Positions 22,746 to 33,132 of a stretch of 41,010 nt of DNA are shown piece by piece. This stretch comes from Folioceros fuciformis (lineage: Eukaryota > Anthocerotophyta > Anthocerotopsida > Anthocerotales), in the NCBI GenBank assembly GCA_049999805.1, contig JBNGIO010006314.1:54834-95843 (forward strand), read 5' to 3'. The notes under the pieces were generated by a model, which saw only the letters and a list, made by a program, of their open reading frames with translations, ran no database searches and was not told where the DNA came from. Every line of letters begins with the position of its first letter. Position 1 is the first letter of the stretch. Both the position numbers and the translations under genes were made by a program.

Positions 22746-25700
22746 TTATGATGCGGAAGCTAGAGTTTGGAGCTCCCCCGAAACTGTTCCTTGCGGGATA
22801 CCAATTGCTGATAAATAATACCCTTCTGTCATGATTTCTGGTACCAGCTGTTTCAGGCCTGCACGTACATCATCACCCTCCGCTAGCTTGCTATCCCCAA
22901 CCACAAAACTGTGTACCAAACCATCCATGTCCGTCCACCAGCTTTGCCCTGGCTCCTTCCACGCCCCGTTTCCTTTTCTCCTCTCATGCATCTCAAATGC
23001 CTCCTCCCACATTTGGGCACCCTTGTATATGTTCGCCATCGCCACATACGCTCCAGCATTCTTGTCATCTAATTTCAGGGCTTCATGGAATGCATAGCGC
23101 CCTACCTCCATATTCCCCCACTTCCTGCTAGCGCCCAATAAAGTGTGCCAAACTGCATCAGCAGGCTCCACAGGCATTGCCCTGGCCACTGCTAGTGCGT
23201 CATCAAGCTGGCCAGCACGACCCATGAGATCCACCATGCACGCATAGTGTTCGGCAGTGGGAATGATGCCATACTCTCTACTCATGGCCTCAAAATACTC
23301 TTGTCCTTTTTGCACGGAACCAACGTGGCTGCATACTGTGAGTACCGAAAGGAAGGTGATGCCGTCGGGCTGCAGGCTATCCTCTCTCATTCCATGAACC
23401 AAGTCAAAGACAGCTTCACTGTCTCCTTGACGGGTGTATCCGGCAATCAGTGCATTCCATGCGATCATCTGCCTTTCCGGTAGTGAATCAAACACCTTTT
23501 GAGCATCAACCATGCTCCCACACTTTGCATACATGTTTATCAAACTGTTGCCCAGAGCTAAATCATCTTGAAGACCTTGTTCTTCAATCTGCACATGCAG
23601 CTGCCTTCCTGCATACAAGGCTGCCGCACCTGCACAGGCCTGAAGCAGGCAAACAAACGTCACAGAATTAGGGGGCCCAGTACCTCCTTGTTGCATGGCA
23701 CTGTAAAGAGCAAGGGCTTCGTGACCCATGCCCTGCTGGGAATATCCTGCGATCATAGCATTCCATGTCACCACATCCTTGTGCACCAGCCCGTCAAATA
23801 AACTCTGCGCAGCTCCAAGGCTGCCACACTTTGCATACATGTTTATCAAACCGTTGGTTACAAACTCATCGGCATCAAGCCTCTGTTCTCTAACCTGTGC
23901 ATGCACCTGCTTACCCTTCTCCAAAGCCGGGGCTCCTACACTTGCACACGCCTGCAGGAGGCAGACAAACGTTACAGAATCAGGTGCTGTGATGCCCTCT
24001 TCTTGCATAGCACTATAGAGACTGAGGGCTTCCTGGCCCATGCACTGCTGTGAATATCCTGATATCATAGAGTTCCATGTCACCACATCTTTCTGCACAA
24101 GTCCGTCAAACAAACTTCGTGCATCCTCCAGGCATCCACATTTTGCATACATGTTAATCAAACTGTTGACAACAAATTCATCTGCCTGAAGCCCTTGCTC
24201 TCTGATTTGTGTGTGAAGTTCCCTGCCCTTCTCCAGAGCCGGGGCACCGACACTTGCACATGCTTGCAGGAGGCACACAAATGTCAGTGGGTCTGGCGCA
24301 ATGGCCCATTCCTGCATGGCACTGTACAGATTAAGGGCTTCCTGGCCCATGCCCTGCTGGGAATAACCTGCTATGATACCATTCCAAATTACTACATCTT
24401 TGTCAACAAGTTCATCAAACACACTCCGAGCAACCTCCAAGTTGCCACACTTTGCATACATCCTGATAAGACTGGAACCTATGAATGCATCGGTCTGAAG
24501 CCCTTGTTCCTCAATCTGCAAGTGAAGTTGCTTCCCCTTGTCCAAGGCAACAGTACCCAAACTTGCGCATGCCTGCAGGAGCCGGACAAATGTGACGGCA
24601 TCGGGTGCAGCAGTGCCTTTTTCTTGCATTGCATTGTACGCTTCAAGGGCCTCTTGACCCATGCCTTGCTGGACAAGTCCTGCTATCATGCTATTCCAAG
24701 TGACGACATCCTTTTCATCGAGCCCATCAAACACGCTCTGGGCATCTTCCATGCTGCCACACCTGGCATACATGTTCACTAGCCTCCAGCTGATATCCAC
24801 ATCAACATGAAGTCCACGTTGTTTGATCTCTGCATGAAGCTGCTTCCCCTTCTCCAATACTGGGGCACCAGCACCTGCACATGCCTGCAAGAGGCACAGA
24901 AAAGTCACAGAGTTAGGTGTGGTGGTAGCTTCTTCCTGCATAGCGTTGTATAGATGAAGGGCTTCTTCACCCATGCCCTGCTGACAGTATCCTGCTATCA
25001 TGGCATTCCATGTAATCACGTCTTTTTTACCCATTCCATCAAACACCCTCTGCCCATCCTGTACACTGCCACACTTCACATACATGTGCACTAGGCTGCT
25101 ACCAACGACCACATCAGCCGCGCATCCTTGTTCTTCGATCTGTGCATGAAGATGCTTCCCCTTCTCCAATGCCGAAGGACCTATACATGCACATGCTTGG
25201 AGAAGGCACACAAATGTGACAGAATCAGGCACAACACTGCCTTCTTCTTCTATAGCAGAGTACAGGCGAAGGGCTTCCTGACCCATTCCCTGTTGGGAGT
25301 ATCCAGCTATCATCGCGTTCCACATCACCACTTCCTTTTGACAGAATTCATCAAACACAATTCGGGCATCCTCTAGGCTACCACACTTTGCATACATGTT
25401 TAACAAACTGTTGGCTACAAATGGGTCAGCATGAAGACCTTTTTCTACAATCTCTGCATGTAGCGCCTTCCCTTTCCCCAAAGCCATTCTACCCACACTT
25501 GCACAAGCTTGCAATAGAGACACAAACGTGACAGAATCGAGGGCACCAATGCCATCTACTTGCATACCGCTGAAAAGTTGAAGAGCTTCCTGACCCATCC
25601 CATGCTTAGAGTATCCTGCCATCAGGGCATTCCACGTCACCACATCCTTTCTGCCAAGTCCATCAAAAAGTCTCTTGGCGTCTTCTAGGCTGCCACATTG

Positions 25701-28118
25701 TGCATACATGTTTATCAAGCTGTTGGCTACAAACACATCAGCTTGAAGCCCTTGTTCTTCAATCTGCACATGAAGTTGCTTCCCAGTCTTCAAAGCCTCG
25801 GCCCCCAAACTTGCACATGCCTTCAGGAGGCACACAAATGTGACAGCATCCGGATCAACAGAGCCTTCTTTCATACTAGTGTACAAGTGAAGGGCTTCCT
25901 GACCCATGCCCTGCTGGGAGTTTCCTGCTATGATAGCATTCCAGGTCACAACATCCTTGTGCACAAGTCCGTCAAACACGCTCTGAGCATCCTGTATGCT
26001 GCCACACTTTCCATACATGTTCACCAGGCTGCTCCCTACAACTAAGTCACCCTGAAGTCCTTGTTCTTCTATCTGTAAATGAAGCTGTTTTCCCTTCTCT
26101 AAAGCTGCACCACCCAAACTTGCACAGGCTTGCAGGAGGCAGATAAATGTTACAGCATCAGGTATGGTGATGCCTTCTTGTTCCATAGCCCTGAAACAAA
26201 GAAGAGCTTCTTGACCCCTGCCCTGCTGAGAATATCCTGCTATTAGGGCATTCCACATCACAATATCTTTGGCAGGAAGTCCATCAAACACGCACTGGGC
26301 ATCCTCTAGGCTGCCACACTTTGCATACATGTTGATCAAACTGTTGGCTACGACAGCATCAGTCACAAGCCCTTGTCCTTGTATTTGTGTGTGAATCTGC
26401 TTGCCCGTCTCCAATGCTGACCATCCTAGAGCCGTACAAGCCTGCAGGAGGCAAACGAATGTCACAGAATCAGGAGCAGTATTGCCTTCTTTTTGCATTG
26501 CGCTGTAAAGATCAAGGGCTTCCTTAGGCATGCCCTGCTGGAAATATCCTGCTACTAGGGCGGTCCACATCACTGCATTTTTTTGAGGGAAGCTGTCAAA
26601 CACAGTCTGAGCATCCTGCACGCTGCCACACTTTGCATACATGTTTACCAGGCTGCAACCTACAACTATGTCATCCTCCAGTTCTTGTTCCTTTAGCTGT
26701 TCATGAAGATGTTTACCCTTTAGCAAAGCTGAAGCACCCACACTTGCACATGCCTGCAGGAGGCACACAAACGTGACAGAATCAGGTGCAGTGATTCCTT
26801 CTTCCAGCATAGCACTATAAAGGTCAAGCGCTTCCTGGCCCAGGCCCTGCTGGGTATATCCCGCAATCAAAGTGGTCCATGTCACAACATCTTTTTTACT
26901 AAGCCCGTCAAATGAGCTACGAGCATCCTCTAAGCTGCCACACTTGCTATACATGTTTATTATACCGTTGGCTATAGACACATCAGCTTGAAGTCCTCTC
27001 TCTCCAATCTGTGCGTGTATCTGCTTTCCATTCTCCAAAGCAGGAGGACCCACAGTCGCACATGTCTGAAGAAGGCACACAAACGTCACACAATTTGGTG
27101 CAGCTACGCCTTCCTCTTGCATTGCACTGTAGACATGCAGGGCTTCCTTGCCCATGCCCTGCTGTGAATATCCTACAATCAGAGCTGTCCAGGTCACCAC
27201 GGTTTTTTGAGAAAGACAGTCAAATACACTCCGAGCAGTCTGAAGACTGCCACACTTTGCATACATGTTCACCAGGCTGCAACCTACAGACACATCAGAC
27301 TCAAGTCCACGTTCTTCAATCTGCCTGTGGATCTCCTTTCCCATCTCCATGCCTGCGCTGCCTAGACTTGCACATGCCTGAAGGAGGCATACGAACGTGA
27401 CAGCATCCGGCACAATGATGCCTTCTTGTTGCATACTAGTATAAAGGCAAAAGGTCTCTTGCCCCATTCCCTGCTGGGAATACCCTGTCAACATCGCATT
27501 CCATGTAACCGCATCCTTCTGAGAAAGCCCATCGAACACCCTTCGAGCATCTTCCAAGCTGCCACACTTGGCATACATGTCTACCAAGCAGGTGCACAGG
27601 GACAAACTGGGCTCCACCTCACTGGCCAACAAGTCAGCATGGACCTGCTTGCCAGCTCTCAAGCCGGCTCCCCTCGCACAAGCCTGGAGAGCTGCAACAA
27701 ACACATGGGAATCCGGCTTCACACTCGACCTGCCCATCTCATGATACAGCTTCATGGCCTGCTTCGGTTGCCCCTGCCTAACATGAGCAGATATTATGGA
27801 AGACCACATGAAGGCATCCGGACTTGCAACCCCGGTGAACACATCCATCGCTTCTTGTAACCTGGCATGAGCAGCATACATCCGAATGATATGGTTGCAC
27901 AAGAAGGTATCCGACTCATACCCCTGGTCCACAGCAAGAGCATGAACACGGCGTCCCAGAACCAGATCCTTGGTACAAATGCACTTCTTCAACACTGTAT
28001 ACCAAAGAGACTCGTATATTCGGCAGTGGGTCAGCACCAGCATACCCAACGCGTCAACGGCCTCGGCCAGCTGCCCTTGCTGGCATAGCCTGCTAACGGT
28101 CTCAGCTGTTACACCCAT
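22746..28118 (-). CDS. Giant PLS-class PPR protein, E-type, no DYW
   Basis: One uninterrupted exon of about 1790 aa from ATG 28118 to TAA 22746. PPR proteins bind organelle RNA with one repeat per base; PLS-class members usually specify C-to-U editing sites. About 15 successive P-L-S triplets of roughly 103 aa are visible, each with an S motif (NSLINMYAKCGSLEDA), a P motif (DVVTWNAMIAGYSQQGMGQE) and an L motif (VTFVCLLQACASVGAPALE). From about residue 1622 come E1 (HYACMVDLMGRAGQLDDALAV) and E2 (about 1656-1700, to EPGQSWWTDMDGLVHSFVVGD). A short linker follows and the protein stops, so catalysis would need a DYW partner. It begins almost directly with MGVTAETVSRLCQQG, with no visible plastid or mitochondrial targeting peptide. 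No ATG lies between the preceding in-frame stop (about 28194) and 28118. An upstream exon is possible, but I could not find one. Confidence 0.93.
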   Translation of the reverse strand: MGVTAETVSRLCQQGQLAEAVDALGMLVLTHCRIYESLWYTVLKKCICTKDLVLGRRVHALAVDQGYESDTFLCNHIIRMYAAHARLQEAMDVFTGVASPDAFMWSSIISAHVRQGQPKQAMKLYHEMGRSSVKPDSHVFVAALQACARGAGLRAGKQVHADLLASEVEPSLSLCTCLVDMYAKCGSLEDARRVFDGLSQKDAVTWNAMLTGYSQQGMGQETFCLYTSMQQEGIIVPDAVTFVCLLQACASLGSAGMEMGKEIHRQIEERGLESDVSVGCSLVNMYAKCGSLQTARSVFDCLSQKTVVTWTALIVGYSQQGMGKEALHVYSAMQEEGVAAPNCVTFVCLLQTCATVGPPALENGKQIHAQIGERGLQADVSIANGIINMYSKCGSLEDARSSFDGLSKKDVVTWTTLIAGYTQQGLGQEALDLYSAMLEEGITAPDSVTFVCLLQACASVGASALLKGKHLHEQLKEQELEDDIVVGCSLVNMYAKCGSVQDAQTVFDSFPQKNAVMWTALVAGYFQQGMPKEALDLYSAMQKEGNTAPDSVTFVCLLQACTALGWSALETGKQIHTQIQGQGLVTDAVVANSLINMYAKCGSLEDAQCVFDGLPAKDIVMWNALIAGYSQQGRGQEALLCFRAMEQEGITIPDAVTFICLLQACASLGGAALEKGKQLHLQIEEQGLQGDLVVGSSLVNMYGKCGSIQDAQSVFDGLVHKDVVTWNAIIAGNSQQGMGQEALHLYTSMKEGSVDPDAVTFVCLLKACASLGAEALKTGKQLHVQIEEQGLQADVFVANSLINMYAQCGSLEDAKRLFDGLGRKDVVTWNALMAGYSKHGMGQEALQLFSGMQVDGIGALDSVTFVSLLQACASVGRMALGKGKALHAEIVEKGLHADPFVANSLLNMYAKCGSLEDARIVFDEFCQKEVVMWNAMIAGYSQQGMGQEALRLYSAIEEEGSVVPDSVTFVCLLQACACIGPSALEKGKHLHAQIEEQGCAADVVVGSSLVHMYVKCGSVQDGQRVFDGMGKKDVITWNAMIAGYCQQGMGEEALHLYNAMQEEATTTPNSVTFLCLLQACAGAGAPVLEKGKQLHAEIKQRGLHVDVDISWRLVNMYARCGSMEDAQSVFDGLDEKDVVTWNSMIAGLVQQGMGQEALEAYNAMQEKGTAAPDAVTFVRLLQACASLGTVALDKGKQLHLQIEEQGLQTDAFIGSSLIRMYAKCGNLEVARSVFDELVDKDVVIWNGIIAGYSQQGMGQEALNLYSAMQEWAIAPDPLTFVCLLQACASVGAPALEKGRELHTQIREQGLQADEFVVNSLINMYAKCGCLEDARSLFDGLVQKDVVTWNSMISGYSQQCMGQEALSLYSAMQEEGITAPDSVTFVCLLQACASVGAPALEKGKQVHAQVREQRLDADEFVTNGLINMYAKCGSLGAAQSLFDGLVHKDVVTWNAMIAGYSQQGMGHEALALYSAMQQGGTGPPNSVTFVCLLQACAGAAALYAGRQLHVQIEEQGLQDDLALGNSLINMYAKCGSMVDAQKVFDSLPERQMIAWNALIAGYTRQGDSEAVFDLVHGMREDSLQPDGITFLSVLTVCSHVGSVQKGQEYFEAMSREYGIIPTAEHYACMVDLMGRAGQLDDALAVARAMPVEPADAVWHTLLGASRKWGNMEVGRYAFHEALKLDDKNAGAYVAMANIYKGAQMWEEAFEMHERRKGNGAWKEPGQSWWTDMDGLVHSFVVGDSKLAEGDDVRAGLKQLVPEIMTEGYYLSAIGIPQGTVSGELQTLASAS
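23450..27950 (-). repeat. About 15 tandem ~309-bp coding units
   Basis: The PLS triplets of the giant PPR gene are also a DNA-level tandem array. The word TTGCATACATG (encoding MYAK on the minus strand) recurs near 23525, 23835, 24145, 24455 and so on, at about 306-315 bp. Adjacent units share long identical words such as CCTGCAGGAGGCACACAAA. Such similarity suggests growth by unequal crossing-over or conversion. Short-read assembly could also have collapsed or expanded units here. Confidence 0.85.
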
Positions 28119-28860
28119 GTCACACGGTTCAGAATACACCACCCAAAAAACCCACCAATTCGTCAGTCCAGAAAGCCTGTCCCAGCAACGATCTCACCAC
28201 CCAACTTCGACATTGAATGTGGTTCGTGCAAGATGGCTTGAAAGGACAAGTCCAACCAGTACACCCCGTGATTCGTCCTCTTCTTCATCATCCGCCATCT
28301 CTGCTGGTGGTCCGGATGTTGGAGCGGCCTCGTGGTGCATATCCAGGCTGTCTATTCCCGATTGGAAGTATGCACATGCTCCGGTTCGTGGGCAGCATCT
28401 CCGAGTCACGGTTAGTTGTGCAGAGAGCGCCTGTCGCAGACAGAGATTATCTAAAACGTATTCTACGTCCCATTACCAGCCGTGCTTATCTTACGCCTAA
28501 CACGGGGAATGGCCTGCCCGGTCCTGCCCTCGCTTGGCAAACGCGCGGAAGCTGCGGGGGCTGCGCCTCGGCCTGCGCTGCCGCGTTGATGAGATGGTGC
28601 GAGTGGAGGGGCTGTGATTTAGGCGGCATCTGCAGCGATAGGGGCTTGGTGAGACTGCGGGGAGGTGCTACTTGTCACGAACCCCTCAGCTCGAGCATTT
28701 TGGTGCGTCTGCGGGTTACCTCGCCTGCAGCATGGTACAGGCGTTTCTCTTCAGGGCATGGTGCAAGACTATAAACTGGAGATCGCTATCCAGTGCGCCA
28801 TGTATTTGGGCGTCGGCGATGCACCCGACAGCTGCTTGTGAGTGAGCAAGCGAGGTTGCG
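28119..28860. promoter_or_regulatory. Divergent intergenic region, PPR / alpha-mannosidase II
   Basis: 742 bp lie between the two start codons, which point apart. Any promoter or 5' leader of both genes must lie here. A minus-strand frame at 28194-28409 holds an acidic stretch (MADDEEEDESRG) but ends in a stop and has no partner exon in a usable phase. No TATA box stands out. Confidence 0.4.
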
Positions 28861-31800
28861 ATGGCGATGTCGGGCGGGGCTCGGACTCTCCCCAAGCACT
28901 ACCTTGCAGCCAAGTCCAAGAGGCTGAACAAGCGCAGGCAGGCATTTGCGCAAGGCCAGGTTGTTCGGGCAATCCTTGCTGCCGCCGTGCTCTTGTTTGT
29001 ATGGGGCCTGTACCGTGCCTTCTCCTCCTCGTCTTTTAGACCGATTGCCTCTGAACATTATCCGATGCCAGTGTTGTCAATTCCGCGTTTGTATACGGAA
29101 CTGGGGGACAAGGCTCAAGTGGATATTAGCATGAGGGAGCTGTATGACAAGATAGCATTCCAAGATGTGGACGGCGGAGCTTGGAAGCAGGGCTGGGACG
29201 TGCGGTATCGGGGAGATGAATGGGATCAGCTGAAACTGAAAGTATTTGTTGTGCCACATTCTCATAATGACCCAGGATGGATCCGAACGGTCGAGCAGTA
29301 TTACCAAGAGCAATCCCGTCACATCATTTCCACAGTAATTGAAGCCCTGCATAAGGTGGTAAACGTCGTGTTATTTCAGTGGACTGTGACGTGTGGAGAT
29401 GACCGGTGTCTAATGATACAGAGTGTGTGGAATAGGACAAGCGTCGAAAGTTTATTTGGGAGGAGATATCTTACTTGCAGCGATGGTGGATGGATGCTTC
29501 GGACACGGATAAGAAATACCTGACTGACCTGGTGAAGAATGGTCAGCTAGAAATTGTGGGCGGTGGATGGGTCATGAATGACGAGGTGTGGCCTAATTGG
29601 ATCCAATTCAAATGAATCATGTGATTTCCGTCGGGTATTTTTTGTGTGGTAGCTGACCCAGTGCGTCTTTCAGGCAAATTCACATTACTTCGCAGTCATT
29701 GAGCAGGTTATACTTTACGAGATTCTCCGTTACGCTTCTTTTACTTGGCTGAGCAAGTATCTTGTCTGGTTCTGGAGTAGGTTGAATGCTCCTAACGCTC
29801 ATCTTCTCCTCTCTGCAGATGACGGAAGGGAATTTGTGGTTGTATGACAATCTGGGCGTCACTCCAAAGAATGCTTGGGCCATCGACCCCTTTGGATATT
29901 CGCCTACAATGGCATATCTTCTAAAGAGAATGGGCTTCAAGAACATGCTCATTCAAAGGGCTCACTATGAGGTGAAGAAGGCACTCGCAGAGGAAAAAAA
30001 CCTTGAGTTTATATGGCGCCAAAGCTGGGACTCTGGGAATACTACAGATATTTTCTGCCATATGATGCCGTTTTACAGTTATGATATCCCGCACACCTGT
30101 GGTCCTGATCCGGCTGTCTGCTGTCAGTTTGACTATTGGCGCTTACCTGGCAAAGGTGCTGCCCAGTTCTGTCCATGGGGCAAAAACCCCATTGAGATCA
30201 ACGCACAGAATGTGCAAGAAAGAGCCGAATTGCTCCTTGATCAGTATAGGAAAAAATCAACTTTGTACAGAACTAACTCGTTGTTAGTACCATTGGGGGA
30301 TGATTTTCGCTATATCACATCACAAGAAGCAGAGCTGCAGTACAGCAACTACCAAGCAATTTTTGACTATATTAACTCACATCCTGAACTGAAGGCAGAA
30401 GCACAGTTTGGGACTTTGGAAGATTATTTCACATCATTGAGATCCGAAGTAGCGGAAAGGAGTGGACGGAGAGACTCCAGTCCCCTGGTGCTGCCTGGCT
30501 TTCCTGTTCTCTCTGGTGACTTTTTCACCTATGCAGACAGGGAGAAAGATTACTGGAGTGGGTATTACGTCTCAAGACCTTTCTTCAAAGCAGTTGATCG
30601 TGTGTTGGAGCAGACCTTGCGTGCTGCAGAAATGCTGTTTGCGTTTTCTCAAGCTTTCTGTCGGCGAACGGATTACACCATCTTTCCATTATCCTTCAGT
30701 GAACGTCTTGTGACAGCTCGACGGAATCTGGCTTTGTTTCAGCATCATGATGGAGTGACTGGGACAGCCAGAAACCATGTTGTCCAGGACTATGGAAATC
30801 GCATGCACACATCCCTCAGCGATCTGCTCCAATTTATGAGCTCCAGTGTGGCTGTCCTCTTGCACAAGGGGGAGTGCAATAGTATGTCAACAGATTTCTT
30901 TGAAGCAGAGCAGAAAAGAACACAGCACGATGTTCTGCCTTCCAAGTTAGTGATTGACATGAAGGAGGATGCATTTGTTCGTCGAGTCGTTGTCTTCAAC
31001 TCTCTTGAAAGAGCCGTTGAGCAGGTGGTGACAGTTGTGGTAAGTGACCCCGTTGTATGTGTATTTGACTCCGAGTGGACTCCAATTAAAAGCCAGGCTA
31101 GCCCAGATTGGCAAGTAAAATCTCATGGACTCTCCACTGGCAGGCATAGGCTTCATTGGCAAGCTTTTGTTCCTCCAATGGGACTGCAGACTTATTTCGT
31201 TGCAAAGTTTGATCATAAGGATTGCAAGGTTGCCTCTCTCGCGAGCTTGCAGGTGTTTAATGGTCCACCAGCATTCGCATGTCCCCCTCCTTATACCTGC
31301 GTCCCTGGACATGGTGACGAGACAGAGATAAAGAATCAGCATGTGACAGCTGCGTTTAGCACTAGTGATGGTTTGTTAAGGCGCATCACTATGGATGGCG
31401 GTCCAGACCTAGTGGTGGAAGAGGAGGTTCGTGCTTATTCTAGTCGAGGCAGTGGTGCGTATCTGTTCCGGCCTACGGGTGAGGCCACATCAATTGTCCG
31501 GCAGGGTGGGCTTGTGTTGGTGACTGTAGGCCCAGTAATGCAAGAGGTGTACACCGAACCTCGGACAATCTGGGATAGTTACCCGCTAGTTCAAAGTGCT
31601 CGCCTCTACAGTGGAAAATCCGTGCAGGCAAATGTAGTTGAGATAGAGTACCATGTTGAGTTTATGGAGAATCAATACAACAACAAGGAGCTGATTGTCC
31701 GCTTTAATACTGGGCTTAAGACGGACAGGGTGTTCTACTCAGACTTGAACGGATTTCAGACCATCAGACGACAGACTTATGACAAAATTCCAACGCAGGG

Positions 31801-32584
31801 AAACTATTACCCCATGCCACAGCTTGCTTTTCTACAGTGCCCTGGTGGACGGCGTTTCTCCGTACACTCGCGACAAGCCCTGGGGGCTGCAAGTCTTCGG
31901 GATGGCTGCCTGGAAGTGATGCTGGAGAGGCGCCTTACTCAAGACGATAATCGTGGACTTGGGCAAGGTGTTATGGACAACCATCCGACAGACATAGTCT
32001 TTCATTTGGGTCTGGAGGCCAACAAAACCCAACTCCTGGAGTCTCCTGGGTCCAATGTCTTACCTTCACTGCTTTCCCATCAGGTGGGTGCTGAACTCAA
32101 CTATCCTCTTCATTTATTTGTGGGTAAACGGGAGCAGAAGTCGAGCCCAAAGCATGTTGCCGAGAGGGGGTCGTTGACGACCACATTTACACCCTTGGCT
32201 GTGAATATTCCATGTGATGTACATATCGTGCACATGAAGATCCCACGACCACTGGGGTTTGGCACGTCGTCCCAGTCCACAGATTTCGAGTACAGCCTTT
32301 CTTTGTTGCGCATGGGATGGGACAGTGCGTACAGCCCAGACCGAACCCTGCAGAGGCACTGTACACCTATGGCAGACGACAAGCTAAGCTTTCTGGACTT
32401 GTTTAGGAATTATGACATAACTGGGTTAAGGAACACTTCACTGACGCTACTGCACGATGATATGTCTCAGTTTCGGTACATAGCGCAGGCTGGCAGGAAG
32501 GTCAGGGCGGGTGCTACTGAGAAGAGGACCTTGGCTCCTATGGAAATCATGGCACTGAAGTTTGGGCTGTCTGCCTCAGAATAA
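28861..32584 (+). CDS. GMII: Golgi alpha-mannosidase II (GH38)
   Basis: Trims two mannoses from GlcNAc-Man5GlcNAc2 N-glycans in the Golgi, the step before complex glycans. Four exons (28861-29355, 29436-29585, 29674-29706, 29819-32584) sum to 3444 nt, or 1147 aa, close to the usual length of about 1150-1170. Residues 1-33 are basic and cytosolic; 34-54 (VVRAILAAAVLLFVWGLYRAF) form the type II signal anchor; a stem follows to about 125. GH38 residues are all present. PHSHNDPGW gives zinc ligands His135 and Asp137; AIDPFGY gives the nucleophile Asp249; FQHHDGVTGT gives zinc ligand His536 and the adjacent Asp537. Other family blocks include WGGGWVMNDE-type residues (exon 2), NMLIQRAHYE, PFYSYDIPHTCGPDP and GQGVMDN. 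Exon 3 is only 33 nt (ANSHYFAVIEQ) and is required for the conserved active-site block. Numbering equivalences come from the Drosophila enzyme. Confidence 0.96.
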
Positions 32585-33132
32585 ACATGCGACCTTTGCA
32601 GGGAATTACTGCCTAGTACAACGGCTGAAGTAGATATTGGGAAGCCACAGCTGGGATGAGTTAGATCTGATGCATCTTATTGGTACTGCGCATCACACAT
32701 CACACATCTTATTGGTATCACACATCACACATCTTGTTGGTACTGCTCTGTTGGCCTGCGTAGTGATGGAAAATTAAGGTCACTTGCAGTGCTCTTAGAA
32801 TTCCAGTCACTAGTCATGAGATCGTGTGGAGACGCCTCCCCAGTTCATGAAACATTCATCACACAGCGCGGCTCCCTCTCGTCCAGCGTAAAGGGGCCCT
32901 GATGGCGCAAGATGCGAAAAAACGTGGCAAAGAAGAATTTTGTTATTTACAAACTTACACTGCTCTGGGCTTTAAAATGCAGCATTTCATCCGAATTTCT
33001 ATCCGACCACAGCGAATCGGATGCATCGAACATAAACCCATGACCACATTGCATGCCCAGGAGGGAAATGAAACCCTCGAACACCTAGCTAGGCTCGACT
33101 AGGACTAATCAAAATTGCTAGTCGAACAGAAT
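32585..33132. other. Spacer between convergent GMII and eS10 genes
   Basis: This holds both 3' UTRs and a short tandem repeat (32692-32741). No gene is visible. Confidence 0.5.
32692..32741. repeat. Tandem duplication, 2 x 25 bp
   Basis: ATCACACATCACACATCTTA then TTGGT occurs at 32692-32716 and 32717-32741 with one mismatch (TTATT/TTGTT). A partial third copy (CATCTTATTGGT) precedes it. It lies in the probable 3' UTR of the mannosidase gene. Confidence 0.85.

Noticed and set aside
28194-28409. Acidic minus-strand frame (MADDEEEDESRG...) as a first exon of the giant PPR gene
   Set aside because: It ends in a stop, has no acceptor upstream of 28118 in matching phase, and does not look like a transit peptide.
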